From positions 434,001-498,000 of the forward strand of contig CBDFGS010000009.1 in the NCBI GenBank assembly GCA_965247255.1: a DNA stretch of 64,000 nt, in the 5' to 3' direction. This stretch comes from CBDFGS01 sp965247255. GTDB lineage: Bacteria > Chloroflexota > Dehalococcoidia > Lucifugimonadales > CAUZJF01. Under the pieces are notes generated by a model. It did not search any database. It saw only the letters and a program-made list of their open reading frames with translations, and was not told the DNA's origin. Position 1 is the first letter of the stretch. The number at the start of each line of letters is the position of its first letter. Both the position numbers and the translations under genes were made by a program. Below are positions 24,075 to 33,370 of the stretch, in pieces.

Positions 24075-25052
24075 CTAATTTGTCGCCAGGACGTCCTTCA
24101 GCTCTCCCCGGCGGAAGGCGAGCGCGTCGTCGATCATGCGGAAGATGTCGTACTGGGGGCTGAAGCCGATGAGGGTGCGCGCTTTGGTGAGGTCGTATTC
24201 GTAAAACGTGGGCGTACCCGCGACTCGCACGTCGACGTATGGGATGTCGAGCGCTTTCGACAGGTATGGCGCCACCTCGTCGGTGGTGAAGGCGCTGGGA
24301 CCCCCGAGCTGGAAGGTCTCGCCCATCGCCTCGGGCTTATCCAGGGCGCAGACGCACCCGTGCACGATGTCGCGGACGTCGCCCATGTGCTTCTTGTAGG
24401 GTCTGCCGTTCCCGTCGCGTAGTAGTACTATCGCCTCCTCGCCCTTCCACAGGGCTTTCAGCTCGGGTTTTCCCAGCTGTTTGCTCAGGTAGAAGAGGCC
24501 GTAGTCGACGATCTCGCCCGCGCCGGCGGTGTTGCAGAAGCGGAGCACCGTGGAAGGGACCCAGCCGGATCGATTGTAGGCGATGCACATCTCCTCGCCC
24601 ATCGATTTGGAGAGGCCGTACCAGCCCCGCGGGCGCCTGGGCATTTCGTCCTCGCGTATAGGCTCAGCCATCCCGCCGGGGGCGTACTTCTCGTAGACCG
24701 AGTCGGTACCGGCGAACAGCACGTGTCGAACTGAGTGTGTATTTTTTGCGGCTTCGAGAACGTTGAAGGTCCCACGGACGGTCGTCTCGAAGTAGTCCTC
24801 GGTGTCGAACGGCCCGCCTCCCTGAAAGGCGGCGCCCAGGTGGTAGACCGCTTCCACACCCTCGACGGCGTTCTGCACGTCCGCAGGGTCGGTGAGCGTA
24901 CCGTAAGTTAGCTCTACGTCGAGGCCATCCAGCTTCTCGACGCGCGGGTCCTTCTCCCAGACGAGACCGCGCACCTCGTGCCCTTCCTTGACGAGAGCGG
25001 CCGCGAGATTAGCGCCTATCCTGCCGGTTACGCCGGTTACCAGTACTCGCAT
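24075..25052 (-). CDS. NAD-dependent epimerase/dehydratase (extended SDR, 325 aa)
   Basis: Extended short-chain dehydrogenase acting on nucleotide-sugars or similar substrates. N-terminal MRVLVTGVTGRIGANLA gives the TGxxGxxG cofactor motif; FAGTDSVYEKYAP, then YGLSKSMGEEMC supplies the catalytic Tyr and Lys; CNTAGAGEIVDYG follows. I start at 25052, since AAGGAGG lies 4-10 bases upstream; a longer frame adds nine residues without a ribosome site. It precedes, on the same strand, an enolase-superfamily and two dehydrogenase genes, which suggests carbohydrate metabolism. Confidence 0.88.
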   Translation of the reverse strand: MRVLVTGVTGRIGANLAAALVKEGHEVRGLVWEKDPRVEKLDGLDVELTYGTLTDPADVQNAVEGVEAVYHLGAAFQGGGPFDTEDYFETTVRGTFNVLEAAKNTHSVRHVLFAGTDSVYEKYAPGGMAEPIREDEMPRRPRGWYGLSKSMGEEMCIAYNRSGWVPSTVLRFCNTAGAGEIVDYGLFYLSKQLGKPELKALWKGEEAIVLLRDGNGRPYKKHMGDVRDIVHGCVCALDKPEAMGETFQLGGPSAFTTDEVAPYLSKALDIPYVDVRVAGTPTFYEYDLTKARTLIGFSPQYDIFRMIDDALAFRRGELKDVLATN

Positions 25053-25081
25053 GGGACCTCCTTGGGTGCTGACGGGCAAGA

Positions 25082-25130
25082 ACCACCCTCACCTCAGTCC
25101 TCTCCCGTCAAGGGGTTAAGGGAGAGGAGG
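25082..25130. repeat. Intergenic repeat, second copy of the 1518-1558 element
   Basis: Begins ACCACCCTCACCTCAGTCC and continues CTCTCCCGTCAAGGGGTTAA then GGGAGAGGAGG. Compared with the first copy, the loop has an extra GGTTA. Confidence 0.65.
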
Positions 25131-25188
25131 TATCTATTTCCGGGGCCGCGTGCTCTGAATTCGCGGTGCTGACTTACCCCATGGAGAA

Positions 25189-26424
25189 TTACGTGCCGCC
25201 CGCCTCTTCGGTCACGCGACGGTAGGCGCGCTCGAACTCTTCGGTCCCGTCGTCTTCCCAGCGCTCGACGTTAATTCCGCGGATCGCGCCCTCCTCCCGC
25301 CCGGTAATGCGCTTGATGTCCGGGGACGCGGTGGTATGGATATCGTGTCCGCCGGGCAGATGGACGATCGCGACCATCCTGGGCGGCTTGTAAGGCTTCC
25401 GGCTCGCAGCTCGCGCCAGGGCCTCCTCGTCCACCTCGAAGCCCAGACCCGGCCCCTCAGGCACCGGAGAGAACCCCTCGATCACGGGTATCCTCTCGGT
25501 GGTGATGTCCTCGTCGTACTGGTCCTCGCAGACCACGGAGTGGGCCGTGCACGTGGGCAGCACCGCGGCCATGTGCAGCGTGAGCGCCTTGTTCAGGGTG
25601 GCGCCTGTCTGCTGGAGCAGGCACTGGATGTTGGCGAGTCCGTAGGCGTGCCCGAGGGCCAGCGTCGTGCCGATGCCCCCGCCGATCATATAGATGTCCG
25701 CCATGCCGTGCAGCATCTCCTGCGCTCCACCCAGCGATGGCGCGCCGCCGTGGACGATGGGAAGCTGCGTGCGCCCTCGCAAGTTGCGCCAGCCATCGAC
25801 GTCGCTCTGGTCCAGCGGGTCCTCGATGTATCCGACGATAGGGTGCTCACGCTCAAGCTCCGCGACGATGGGCAGCACAGTCCCAAGGGTCCGGCCCCTG
25901 CGCCCGGTAAAGTCCCAGTGCAGCTTGAATCCCTCAGGCGCGACCTCAGCCGCGGCGCTGCTTTGCTCGAACACGTCCCAATAGGAAGCGGTGTGCATCT
26001 TGAAGACGGTGTAGCCCTGCGCCACGGCCCGCTCGATCTCGACCCGGAACACCTCAGGAGGGCACGGCCTCGTCCACGCCGCCACGGACACGCCGTCGCG
26101 CCGCTTCTGGCCCATCAGCTTGTAGGCGGGGACCTCCAGGTGCTTCCCCATCACGTCGTAAAGGGCCATCCCGAGCGCCATGTGAAAGTCGTTGCCGATG
26201 AAGTCGAATGGGTCGCGGCCGGCGACCTGTTCGAGCTCGCTGTGTGGAGGCGGGGTGCTAACTCCTTCGTAATCGCCGTACCCGACGAGGCCGTTGTCGG
26301 TATGGACCTTTATCACCACGCGCTCGTCGATGCCCCCCATTCGGACGCGCCCGTTACGCTGGGCGTCGTAGCGTTTGGCGACGGGCACGACGATGGGGAT
26401 TACCTCGACGTCAGTGACCTTCAT
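25189..26424 (-). CDS. Mandelate racemase/muconate lactonizing enzyme family protein (411 aa)
   Basis: Enolase-superfamily enzyme (capping domain plus TIM barrel) that abstracts a proton alpha to a carboxylate, typical of sugar-acid dehydratases or racemases. Seen: N-terminal MKVTDVEVIPIVVPV, the base region YTVFKMHTA (K-x-H rather than K-x-K), FKLHWDFTGRRG with the first metal Asp, VGYIEDPLD with the second ligand Glu, and ALTLHMAAVLP near the end. AAGGAGG is spaced 8 nt from ATG 26424, which excludes the longer frame. Substrate unknown. It lies between the epimerase and the leucine-type dehydrogenase, all on the minus strand. Confidence 0.85.
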   Translation of the reverse strand: MKVTDVEVIPIVVPVAKRYDAQRNGRVRMGGIDERVVIKVHTDNGLVGYGDYEGVSTPPPHSELEQVAGRDPFDFIGNDFHMALGMALYDVMGKHLEVPAYKLMGQKRRDGVSVAAWTRPCPPEVFRVEIERAVAQGYTVFKMHTASYWDVFEQSSAAAEVAPEGFKLHWDFTGRRGRTLGTVLPIVAELEREHPIVGYIEDPLDQSDVDGWRNLRGRTQLPIVHGGAPSLGGAQEMLHGMADIYMIGGGIGTTLALGHAYGLANIQCLLQQTGATLNKALTLHMAAVLPTCTAHSVVCEDQYDEDITTERIPVIEGFSPVPEGPGLGFEVDEEALARAASRKPYKPPRMVAIVHLPGGHDIHTTASPDIKRITGREEGAIRGINVERWEDDGTEEFERAYRRVTEEAGGT

Positions 26425-26481
26425 GCGAGCATCCTCCTTGAACGCCACAGCCCTTGTGACAGCGGCGCAGGCAATCGTTGG

Positions 26482-27531
26482 CTATCGATAGATATCTTTG
26501 AGGGCGCGTACTTCCTCGAGTCGGCGCTCGGCGATTTTGTCGGCGGCGACGTTCGTGGGTACCTCGTCCCGGTGGGACTCGGCGATAACGCGCTCGGTGG
26601 TGTCGTAGATGCGCTCGGTCACCTGGCGGGCACGCTCGGGGCGATAGACGCCGTCCACCTCGTGAGCGACATTGATTATGCCGCCGGCGTTGATCACGTA
26701 GTCCGGCGCATATAAAATGCCACGCCCCTGGAGGCGTTCGCCGTCGGCGCGCTCGTCCAGGAGTTGGTTGTTGGCGCCCCCGGCGACGATGGAGCACTTG
26801 AGCCTGGGGATGGTCTCGCTGTTAAGGACTCCGCCCAGCGCGCAAGGAGAGAAGACGTCGCACTCGGCATCGTAGATTGCGTCGGGGTCCACGACGGTCG
26901 CGCCGAGTCCCCGCGCCCTCTCCCGAGCGTTATCGTCGGTGTCCGTCGCGATGAGGCGGGCGCCATCCTCAAGCAGGTGCTCGGCGGTGTGGGAGCCGAC
27001 GTTTCCAAAGCCCTGAATGGCGACGACGCGGCCCTCGAGGCTGTCGACGCCCCAGACGGCCTTGGCGCACGCTTTCATTCCCAGGTAGACGCCCAGCCCG
27101 GTCAGGACTGAGGTATCGCCGCTGCCGCCCATAGACAGGGGCAGTCCCACGACGTGCTCGGTCTCCTGTGCTATGGGTTCGAGGTCCTCGGGGGTCATCC
27201 CGACGTCCTCGGTGGTGACGTAGCGGCCGCCGAGGGTGTCCACGAAACGCCCGAATGCCCTGAGTAGCGCCTCGCTTTTCTCGGTGCGGGGGTCGGCCAT
27301 TATCAGGGCCTTTCCGCCCCCGAGGGGCAGGCCCGCAACGGCCGATTTGTACGTCATCGCACGGGCTAACCTGAGCACGTCCAACAGGCCGTCGTCTTCA
27401 GTGGCGTGCGGCCAGACTCGGACACCGCCGCACGCGGGTCCGAGGGTGGTGTCGTGGATGGCGATGAACGCCTTCAAGCCTACCGATGGCTCGTGGCAGA
27501 CCACGAGCTGCTCGTGGCCGTGGCGCTCCAT
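26482..27531 (-). CDS. Leucine/valine/phenylalanine dehydrogenase (Glu/Leu/Phe/Val dehydrogenase family, 349 aa)
   Basis: NAD-dependent oxidative deaminase of branched-chain or aromatic amino acids. The N-terminus RHGHEQLVVCHEPSVGLKAFIAIHDTTLGPACGGVRVWP and the catalytic GLPLGGGKALI (K74, with K62 upstream) are characteristic of leucine dehydrogenase. TTEDVGMTPEDLE and the Rossmann motif AIQGFGNVGSHTAEHL follow. An in-frame stop ten codons upstream with no other start fixes the ATG at 27531, making the N-terminus slightly shorter than in Bacillus enzymes. Exact substrate among Leu, Val and Phe is not resolved. Confidence 0.93.
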   Translation of the reverse strand: MERHGHEQLVVCHEPSVGLKAFIAIHDTTLGPACGGVRVWPHATEDDGLLDVLRLARAMTYKSAVAGLPLGGGKALIMADPRTEKSEALLRAFGRFVDTLGGRYVTTEDVGMTPEDLEPIAQETEHVVGLPLSMGGSGDTSVLTGLGVYLGMKACAKAVWGVDSLEGRVVAIQGFGNVGSHTAEHLLEDGARLIATDTDDNARERARGLGATVVDPDAIYDAECDVFSPCALGGVLNSETIPRLKCSIVAGGANNQLLDERADGERLQGRGILYAPDYVINAGGIINVAHEVDGVYRPERARQVTERIYDTTERVIAESHRDEVPTNVAADKIAERRLEEVRALKDIYR

Positions 27532-27918
27532 GTACGAGAGGGTCTCCGTGCTCCGCTCCTATCGAGGGTCGCTCAGGAGTAGCGGGGTTGCCTGCACGCC
27601 CCACTCCAGATACTCCGTCGTTTCCGGCACGAACGGGGTCTCCGCAGCGTCAGGGGAGTGCGGGGCCAGCTTATCACAAGGGCGAGGCGGTGCCAGGGGG
27701 GTCACAGATTGATGAGGTGGGCCGTCACGCGAGTGCCGTAGAACGCGGTCCCGCCCCCAGATACTTCGTCGCGGAACTCCTCAGAATGACAGGCTAAGAG
27801 TACGCCGGTGCCCAGGAGGCGCATCCGATCCCAGATTCTTCGTCGCTCAGCCGCTCCTCAGAGTGACACGCCAACGGTAAGGCGGGATCTCAACGCCCAT
27901 GTGAAAGGGACGAGGCAA
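27532..27918. repeat. 387-bp gap with two copies of a TTCGTCG...CTCCTCAGA-TGACA repeat
   Basis: Copies at about 27754-27792 and 27831-27873 share CCCAGAT(A/T)CTTCGTCGC and CTCCTCAGA(A/G)TGACA. They are relatives of the units in the 2500-2890 array. No gene is seen. Confidence 0.5.
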
Positions 27919-28860
27919 TTAGTAGCCCTTCTGCTTGTCGATGACGCTGAGCATGGGCTCTCCGGCGAGTATTCGGCGGAGATTCTCGCAGAATAGGTCG
28001 ACCAGGCGGTCCATGCGATTGGGGGACCCGCCGGCGGTGTGCGGGGTCACGATCACGTTTGGCATACTCCAGAGAGGGTGATCCTCGGGCAGCGGTTCCT
28101 GAGGCGTGACGTCCAGACCGGCTCCGCCGATGAGTCCCTGCTCGAGCGCTTCCATGAGCGCGTCCTCGTCCACAATCTTGCCTCGCGTCACGTTTATCAG
28201 CAGGGCGTCCCGGCGCATCTGTCGGAATGCGGTGCGATCGAACATACCTCTCGTCTCCGCGGTCAGGGGCGCGCAGATCGCGACGACGTCGGACTGCTGC
28301 AAGAGAGGGTGGAATTGCTCCATCGGCCAGCAGGCCTCGACCGAGTCCGGCACCTCCACCTGCTCTGGGTCCACGGCTACGACGCGCATGCCGAAACCGT
28401 GAGCGCGCTGCGCCAGGTCGCGTCCGGTGCCTCCCAGCCCAACGATGCCTATGGTCCGGTCAATCAGCTCCCACGAGGCGTTCCGTATGGGCATGCGCTG
28501 GTCCCAGGTCTGCGTTCTGATAGCCGTGGCTATGCCCCGTGTGAGCCCCAATAGCAATGCCATCGCGTGCTCCGCCAGGTGGACGCCCACCATACCTTTG
28601 GCGCTGGTGAGGATGACGTCGCTGTCCACGAACTCGGGGTACAGCCAGTCCACCCCGGCACCGGACGTCTGCACCCAGCGCAGGTTCGACGCGCGCTCGA
28701 GTAGATCACGGCCTACGTTACCGAGCACCACGTCAACCTCGGGCATCCCTTCAAGGGCTTCCCCGGGTGAATCGAACCGGAGCAGCTCTACTCGGTCAGA
28801 CGTGGACCTGATCTGCTCCAAGTGCTGCGGCTCGAGATCCAGGTTCAACAGGACGTTCAT
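27919..28860 (-). CDS. D-isomer-specific 2-hydroxyacid dehydrogenase (313 aa)
   Basis: NAD(P)-dependent dehydrogenase of the D-2-hydroxyacid family (glyoxylate/hydroxypyruvate reductase-like). Seen: TIGIVGLGGTGRDLAQRAHGFGMRVVAVD cofactor motif, catalytic Arg in LLINVTRGKIVDEDAL, Glu in AGLDVTPQEPLPEDHPLW and His in VTPHTAGGSP. The start ATG at 28860 has AGAGGAGAA upstream; the longer frame runs into repeat-containing intergenic DNA. Substrate unknown. It follows the amino-acid dehydrogenase in the same direction after a repeat-filled gap. Confidence 0.9.
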   Translation of the reverse strand: MNVLLNLDLEPQHLEQIRSTSDRVELLRFDSPGEALEGMPEVDVVLGNVGRDLLERASNLRWVQTSGAGVDWLYPEFVDSDVILTSAKGMVGVHLAEHAMALLLGLTRGIATAIRTQTWDQRMPIRNASWELIDRTIGIVGLGGTGRDLAQRAHGFGMRVVAVDPEQVEVPDSVEACWPMEQFHPLLQQSDVVAICAPLTAETRGMFDRTAFRQMRRDALLINVTRGKIVDEDALMEALEQGLIGGAGLDVTPQEPLPEDHPLWSMPNVIVTPHTAGGSPNRMDRLVDLFCENLRRILAGEPMLSVIDKQKGY

Positions 28861-29027
28861 CGTGCGCGTTCTCCTCTGTGCTAGGGCGCTTCGTGGGCAA
28901 CGCGGGATATTATGCCACCCTTGGTGATGCGAGGTGGCGTCGCGTTCGGCGGCGCTCTTAGAGCTGATGAAACGCCGTGAGCGCTGCTTCTGGTCCGACA
29001 AGCTCACCACGAACAGGCTCGACGGGC

Positions 29028-29107
29028 TGGGCGCGGCAAGCAGCGCCCCTACGACGTTTGGGCATCGGCGCAGGCGCGGCAAGCGGCGCCCCTACGACGT
29101 TTGTCAG
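29028..29107. repeat. Two adjacent copies of the GGCGCGGCAAGC-GCGCCCCTACGACGTTTG repeat
   Basis: Copies at 29028-29066 and 29069-29107 share GCGCGGCAAGC(A/G)GCGCCCCT and TACGACGTTTG. Another copy without the tail lies at 14289. They are intergenic, between divergent genes. Confidence 0.65.
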
Positions 29108-29180
29108 GTGACGATTGGACATAGGGACACAAGAGTGGTGACCGCGAACGGACATGATCGCGCCTTGGTAGCCCAGAAGT

Positions 29181-29186
29181 TATAAT
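29181..29186 (+). promoter_or_regulatory. Probable -10 box (TATAAT)
   Basis: TATAAT 49 nt before the ATG at 29235. No good -35 box is visible at the expected spacing. Confidence 0.35.
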
Positions 29187-29234
29187 CAGCCCGCCCCGAC
29201 CGGTATAGCGACAGTGTCTTATGGAGGTCGACGT

Positions 29235-30143
29235 ATGGAACAGAGCATCATGGTGGGCACGAAAGAGGGACTGCACCTGCTTGGGGGCGACGACGGCCCG
29301 AATCTCCTCGCGGACCACGAAGTGACGGCGCTGGCCCGGTCCGGCTCGGGGTGGATGGCCATCGTCGACGGCGCCGAGGCCTGGCGGTCGGACGACGGCG
29401 GTGAATGGAGTGAAGTCGCGGAGCTCGATGGGTTCAGGGCGAACTGTATCTTACCAACGGATTCTTCCGGCGCGTTCATAGGAACGTCGGAGGCGCACCT
29501 GTTCGAGCTGAGAGGCGGCGGTTTTCTTCAGATGGAGTCCTTCGATCAGGCGCCTGATCGAGAGACGTGGTTTACGCCCTGGGGCGGTCCTCCGGACGTG
29601 CGCTCTCTATCGGCGTCGCCGTCAGGGGGTGTTTACGCGAACGTGCATGTAGGCGGCGTGCTGCGCTCGCCCGATGGTGGCGCCAGCTGGCTGCCCACAC
29701 TCGACATCGACGCGGACGTGCATCAGGTCCTCTTCGACCAGGGCAGCGGCCTGTTGCTGGCGGCCTCAGCCCGAGGGCTTGGGGTGAGCGAGGATACCGG
29801 TGAGTCGTGGAGGTTCGATACCGAGGGGCTCCACGGGAAGTACCTTCGTGCAGTTGCGGTGGCGGGCGACGTGCTCTTGCTCACGGCCTCGACGGGCCAC
29901 GCGTCGAGCCAGGCGGCGGTGTACCGGCGACCGGTGGCCAGCGATGGGGCTTTCCAGCGGTGTACGGAAGGGCTGCCCGAATGGTTCCCCAGCAACATCG
30001 ACACCTACTGCCTGGCGACATCCGGCCCCGTCGTAGCGTTCGGCACGTCGCAGGGCTCGGTCTTCATATCCAAGGACGCGGGCGTGAGCTGGAGTCAGGC
30101 GGCGGACGGCCTGCCGGCCATCAGGTGCGTGGCACTACCATAG
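29235..30143 (+). CDS. BNR/sialidase-type beta-propeller protein (302 aa)
   Basis: Repeated Asp-box-like motifs (RSDDGGEWSEV, RSPDGGASWLP, VSEDTGESWRF, ISKDAGVSWSQ) indicate a beta-propeller of about six to seven blades like YCF48 or sialidase-fold proteins. Catalytic sialidase residues are not evident, so an enzymatic role is doubtful; it may be a binding or assembly protein. No signal peptide. GGAGG at 29223-29227 supports ATG 29235. It is followed 69 bp later by an AI-2E family transporter gene. Confidence 0.8.
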   Translation: MEQSIMVGTKEGLHLLGGDDGPNLLADHEVTALARSGSGWMAIVDGAEAWRSDDGGEWSEVAELDGFRANCILPTDSSGAFIGTSEAHLFELRGGGFLQMESFDQAPDRETWFTPWGGPPDVRSLSASPSGGVYANVHVGGVLRSPDGGASWLPTLDIDADVHQVLFDQGSGLLLAASARGLGVSEDTGESWRFDTEGLHGKYLRAVAVAGDVLLLTASTGHASSQAAVYRRPVASDGAFQRCTEGLPEWFPSNIDTYCLATSGPVVAFGTSQGSVFISKDAGVSWSQAADGLPAIRCVALP

Positions 30144-30212
30144 TTCGCGCTGAATCGAGACGGCACGCTGGATGTGTGCGCCAAGGGACGCCTCGGAGGT
30201 GAGTTCAGTCAG

Positions 30213-31394
30213 ATGACCCCGGAATCGCAACCCAGACGCAACCGGCTCATACTCGTCGTCGGTAGCGTCGTGGTCGTGGCGGCCCTCCTATATATGGCCC
30301 GCGGCGCGTTATTCCCCTTTATCGTAGCGGGCGTTTTGGGCTATGCACTTGCGCCGGTGGTGAAGGGGCTGGAGCGGCTCATGCCCTGGCGGGAGCGCTG
30401 GCCGAGCGCCAGCCGGGTGGCCGCCGTCCTGCTTATCTACCTCCTTGCTATCGCGGTGATCGTAGGGGCGCTGGCGCTCATCATTCCGCCGGCTTTCGGC
30501 GAGGCGCGCGACTTCGTTGACGAGGTGCCGAAGCTCTACACACAGGCGCGCACGACCATCGAGGGCTGGAATGAAGAGTACACGGAGCGCGTGCCGGAGG
30601 ACTTGAGGGCGGAGATCGAAGAACGAGTTGGGAACGTGGGCTCGGTCCTAATCAGCGCCGCGCGGACCGTGCTCGCCAGGACAGTGAGCGGCGTCTCGAA
30701 TACTCTGACGCTGGTGATCAGCCTGGCGATCGTGCCGATCTTCCTGTTCTATGTTCTCAAGGACCAGGAGGTCGCGCTCAGAACCTTCTACTCGATGTTG
30801 CCCGAGCCGGCGCGCGGACACGCCCGGAACGTCTTGGGCATAGTGAACCAGACGCTGGGCGCGTACATCAGGGGGCAGCTTATCCTCTCGGTCGCGGTGG
30901 GCGTTCTCGTATTCGCCGGCCTCACGGTGTTGGGGATCAGGTTCGCCGTGCTGCTCGCGCTGGTGGCGGGCGCGACGGAGCTGATCCCGGTCATCGGCCC
31001 GATACTCGGCGCCGTGCCGGGGGTCCTGGTAGCCCTGGCGACCTCGCCAGGAGACCTGCTGTGGGTGCTGCTGCTGTATCTACTCGTCCAGCAGATAGAG
31101 AACGTGTTCCTGGTGCCGCGGGTCCAGGGAAAGGCGGTGAATATTCACCCCGCGTTCATCCTAGTAGTCCTCGTCGTGGGCAGCGAGACGGGCGGGCTGT
31201 GGGGTATGGTGGTAGCCGTGCCTCTGGCTGGCGTTGCCAAGGACGTGTTCCGCTACTTCTACAACGAGTGGAGCGAGCCCGTGCTGGTGGCCAAGGCTGA
31301 GGGAGGGGCCATTGAGGAGACGGGCGAAACGGAGGAGATCGAAGCTAGTCCCGAGGCTGGCGCGGCTCCTGCTCCGGCTGGGGAGTCAGACTAG
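30213..31394 (+). CDS. AI-2E family transporter (PerM/YdiK-like permease, 393 aa)
   Basis: Inner-membrane protein with about eight helices of the AI-2E exporter/PerM family. Seen: N-terminal RLILVVGSVVVVAALLYMARGALFPFIVAGVLGYALAPVV, the large extracytoplasmic loop with EARDFVDEVPKLYTQARTTIE, a helix pair ending VLKDQEVALRTFYSMLP, and the family block AGATELIPVIGPILGAVPGVLVALATSP, then QQIENVFLVPRVQGKAVNIHP. The acidic C-terminal tail is about 40 residues long. CGGAGGTGAG lies 10 nt before ATG 30213. The transported molecule is uncertain; the AI-2 role is shown for few members, others exchange Na+/H+. Confidence 0.9.
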   Translation: MTPESQPRRNRLILVVGSVVVVAALLYMARGALFPFIVAGVLGYALAPVVKGLERLMPWRERWPSASRVAAVLLIYLLAIAVIVGALALIIPPAFGEARDFVDEVPKLYTQARTTIEGWNEEYTERVPEDLRAEIEERVGNVGSVLISAARTVLARTVSGVSNTLTLVISLAIVPIFLFYVLKDQEVALRTFYSMLPEPARGHARNVLGIVNQTLGAYIRGQLILSVAVGVLVFAGLTVLGIRFAVLLALVAGATELIPVIGPILGAVPGVLVALATSPGDLLWVLLLYLLVQQIENVFLVPRVQGKAVNIHPAFILVVLVVGSETGGLWGMVVAVPLAGVAKDVFRYFYNEWSEPVLVAKAEGGAIEETGETEEIEASPEAGAAPAPAGESD

Positions 31395-31835
31395 GCACGT
31401 GACGGGTGGAACCCTAGAAATCTGTGGTCGCTGTGCCTTGGCTTTGGGAGAGAGGGTGTGGTTGGAGAAGTAAACGCCTGGCATTACGTTTGATGGTACC
31501 CCTGACGAGTGGCAAAGGGAAGTGATAGTGTGGTCAGGATGCGTTAATAGATCCCCTCGACCACTCCTAGTGACCAAATAAACGGGGTGCTTCTATGGCA
31601 CCCGTCGCCGAAGTCAGAAGGGACAGCGGACAAGGGTCGCTTTCCATCCATTGGGTGCCGTCTTCAGCTTGGCCGGACCCTGGAGACCACCTTGGTTAGC
31701 TGTTCACAGTTTGCAGCCGACCCTGGTAGTTTCGCTTGGCTTGGGGTTAGACGGAGGGCCGAAGGCAGAGCTAACGCGCGTCGTTCGGGACACCGAGCGC
31801 CACATTATGGCATAAGAGATTTTGTTGATTTTCGT
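31395..31835. other. 440-bp stretch without a gene; partial copy of a tRNA anticodon arm
   Basis: No convincing ORF. Seventeen bases at 31775-31791 (CGCGCGTCGTTCGGGAC) exactly equal bases 31858-31874 of the tRNA-Pro anticodon arm 83 bp downstream. The remainder shows nothing I can name. Confidence 0.5.
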
Positions 31836-31911
31836 CGGGGTGTGGCGCAGTCGGTAGCGCGCGTCGTTCGGGACGACGAGGTCGCTGGTTCGAGTCCAGT
31901 CACCCCGACCA
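31836..31911 (+). tRNA. tRNA-Pro (anticodon CGG)
   Basis: Acceptor stem CGGGGTG (31836-31842) pairs with CACCCCG (31901-31907), followed by A and encoded CCA. The D arm is GCGC-AGTCGGTA-GCGC. The anticodon stem CGTCG/CGACG encloses loop TTCGGGA, giving anticodon CGG. The T arm is CTGG-TTCGAGT-CCAG with a fifth pair. Total 76 nt. It marks the left edge of the accessory region. Confidence 0.96.
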
Positions 31912-32212
31912 GGAAACCTAGAAGAGGTCTTCGTAGCGTACGGAGGCCTCTTTCATGTCACCTGGTGGCGGTCCAAGCGAACCCGTTCCTTGCCTTCATT
32001 GGCGTTCGTCCGAACTAGGAAGTTATCACTCAATAACTGTTGGGATGCCCGCGTGATAGCATTTGCAGGCCAGCGCCCACGACAGGTACACCTTAGGAGG
32101 TCCCCGATGGCCCGCTCACCTCACCCAAAGCTCGAAGGAGCGCCGCATTTCGACTTCGAGAGGCGACATATGATGATCGAGGGGTCCTACTCTGTTATTC
32201 CGACAAAGCCCA
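31912..32212 (+). other. Gap with a short orphan N-terminus
   Basis: An ATG at 32107, with AGGAGG at 32096-32101, starts MARSPHPKLEGAPHFDFERR and stays open into the gamma-glutamyltransferase remnant region in another frame. It may be the start of a lost gene fused by deletion to the remnant. Nothing else is seen. Confidence 0.3.
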
Positions 32213-33370
32213 TTGAGGTCGGCAACGAACGCCAGTTGTCATCTGCCAGGGCTCCGAGCGGCCGCACCCTCGGAAGCGATACTCTTCGACGGATTGACGC
32301 AAGATCCCGCACCTGGGTCACGTTTGAGGTCGCCGCAACTGGCCACGACGCTTCGGACCATAGCGAAGCACGGGAAAGAAGTCTTCTATACTGGCGAGCT
32401 TGCCCAGCGCATGGTGACGGCGAACCGGCATGCCGGTGGCCTCTTCCATGCGGACGACCTAGCGGATTACGATGCCGTTTGGCGCGAGCCCGTCGATATC
32501 GGCTATCGGGGATTTCAGATATATACCACGCCGCCCAACTCGGCCGGATTCCAGATCTTGAACACGCTGAAGCTGCTGGATGGTTCCGACGAACTGGCAT
32601 TTCAGGAGCCGCGTAGCCTGCACCTCACGATCGAGGCCGTCAAGCTCGCCACCGCCGACCGGATCGCATATGCAGGTGACCCTGACTTCGTGGAGATTCC
32701 CTTGGAGAGGCTCCTGTCCCAGGAGTATGCGGCGCGACAGAGGAAACGAGTCCGCGAGGACAGCTCGACCGCCTTATCTAGCAGCGAATCAAGGTTACCT
32801 TGGGATAAGGCGAGCACGACGCACTTTGCAGTCGCCGACCGTGACTGCAATGTAGTAACGATAACCCAGACGCTGGGCAACGGATTTGGTTCGGGAGTGG
32901 TTATAGGTGACACGGGAGTCTTCCTCAACAACATGTGCAAGTGGTTCTCGCTCGACGAAGGAAGCCCGAACCTAATCGGACCGGCAAAGAGGGTAGACTT
33001 CGTTCTGGCGCCGACACAGACGCTCAAGGATGGCAGAATTCACCTCAGTATCGGCACGCCAGGCAGCGGTGGAATCCTCCAGACCACACCGCAGGTGCTG
33101 ATGCATCTGTTGGAATACGGGCTGAACGTTCAGGAGTCCATCGAGGCCCCTCGATTCACCTGCGATCAGCGACTCAGCGTCGGTCTGGAAAACCGGTTCC
33201 CGCGAGAAGTGTTGCGACAGCTTGCGCTGCGCGGCCACCAGGTGAGGCTTGTCGACCCCTGGTCGAGAGGTGGCTTTGGGGGCTTTCAGGGGATCAGGGT
33301 AGACCACGGCGAGGGGGTCTTTCAGGGTGGCGCTGATCCCAGGCGCGACGGCCTTGCCGCTGGATGGTGA
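32213..33370 (+). pseudogene. Gamma-glutamyltransferase, N-terminally truncated
   Basis: Homology begins at about 32249 (AAPSEAILFDG, RLRSPQLATTLRTIAKHG) and covers the end of the large subunit and all of the small subunit. The catalytic Thr is present in ASTTHFAVAD (T-T-H); NGFGSGVVIGDTGVFLNNM, RVDFVLAPTQTLKDG and IGTPGSGGILQTTPQVL follow. Full enzymes are 530-580 residues, so about 190 residues of the large subunit and the signal peptide are missing. No start codon with a ribosome site fits, hence a remnant. The intact enzyme hydrolyses glutathione and gamma-glutamyl compounds. Confidence 0.8.

Noticed and set aside
31587..32018. 143-codon frame across the tRNA
   Set aside because: It runs through a well-formed tRNA-Pro gene and has no protein-like features.
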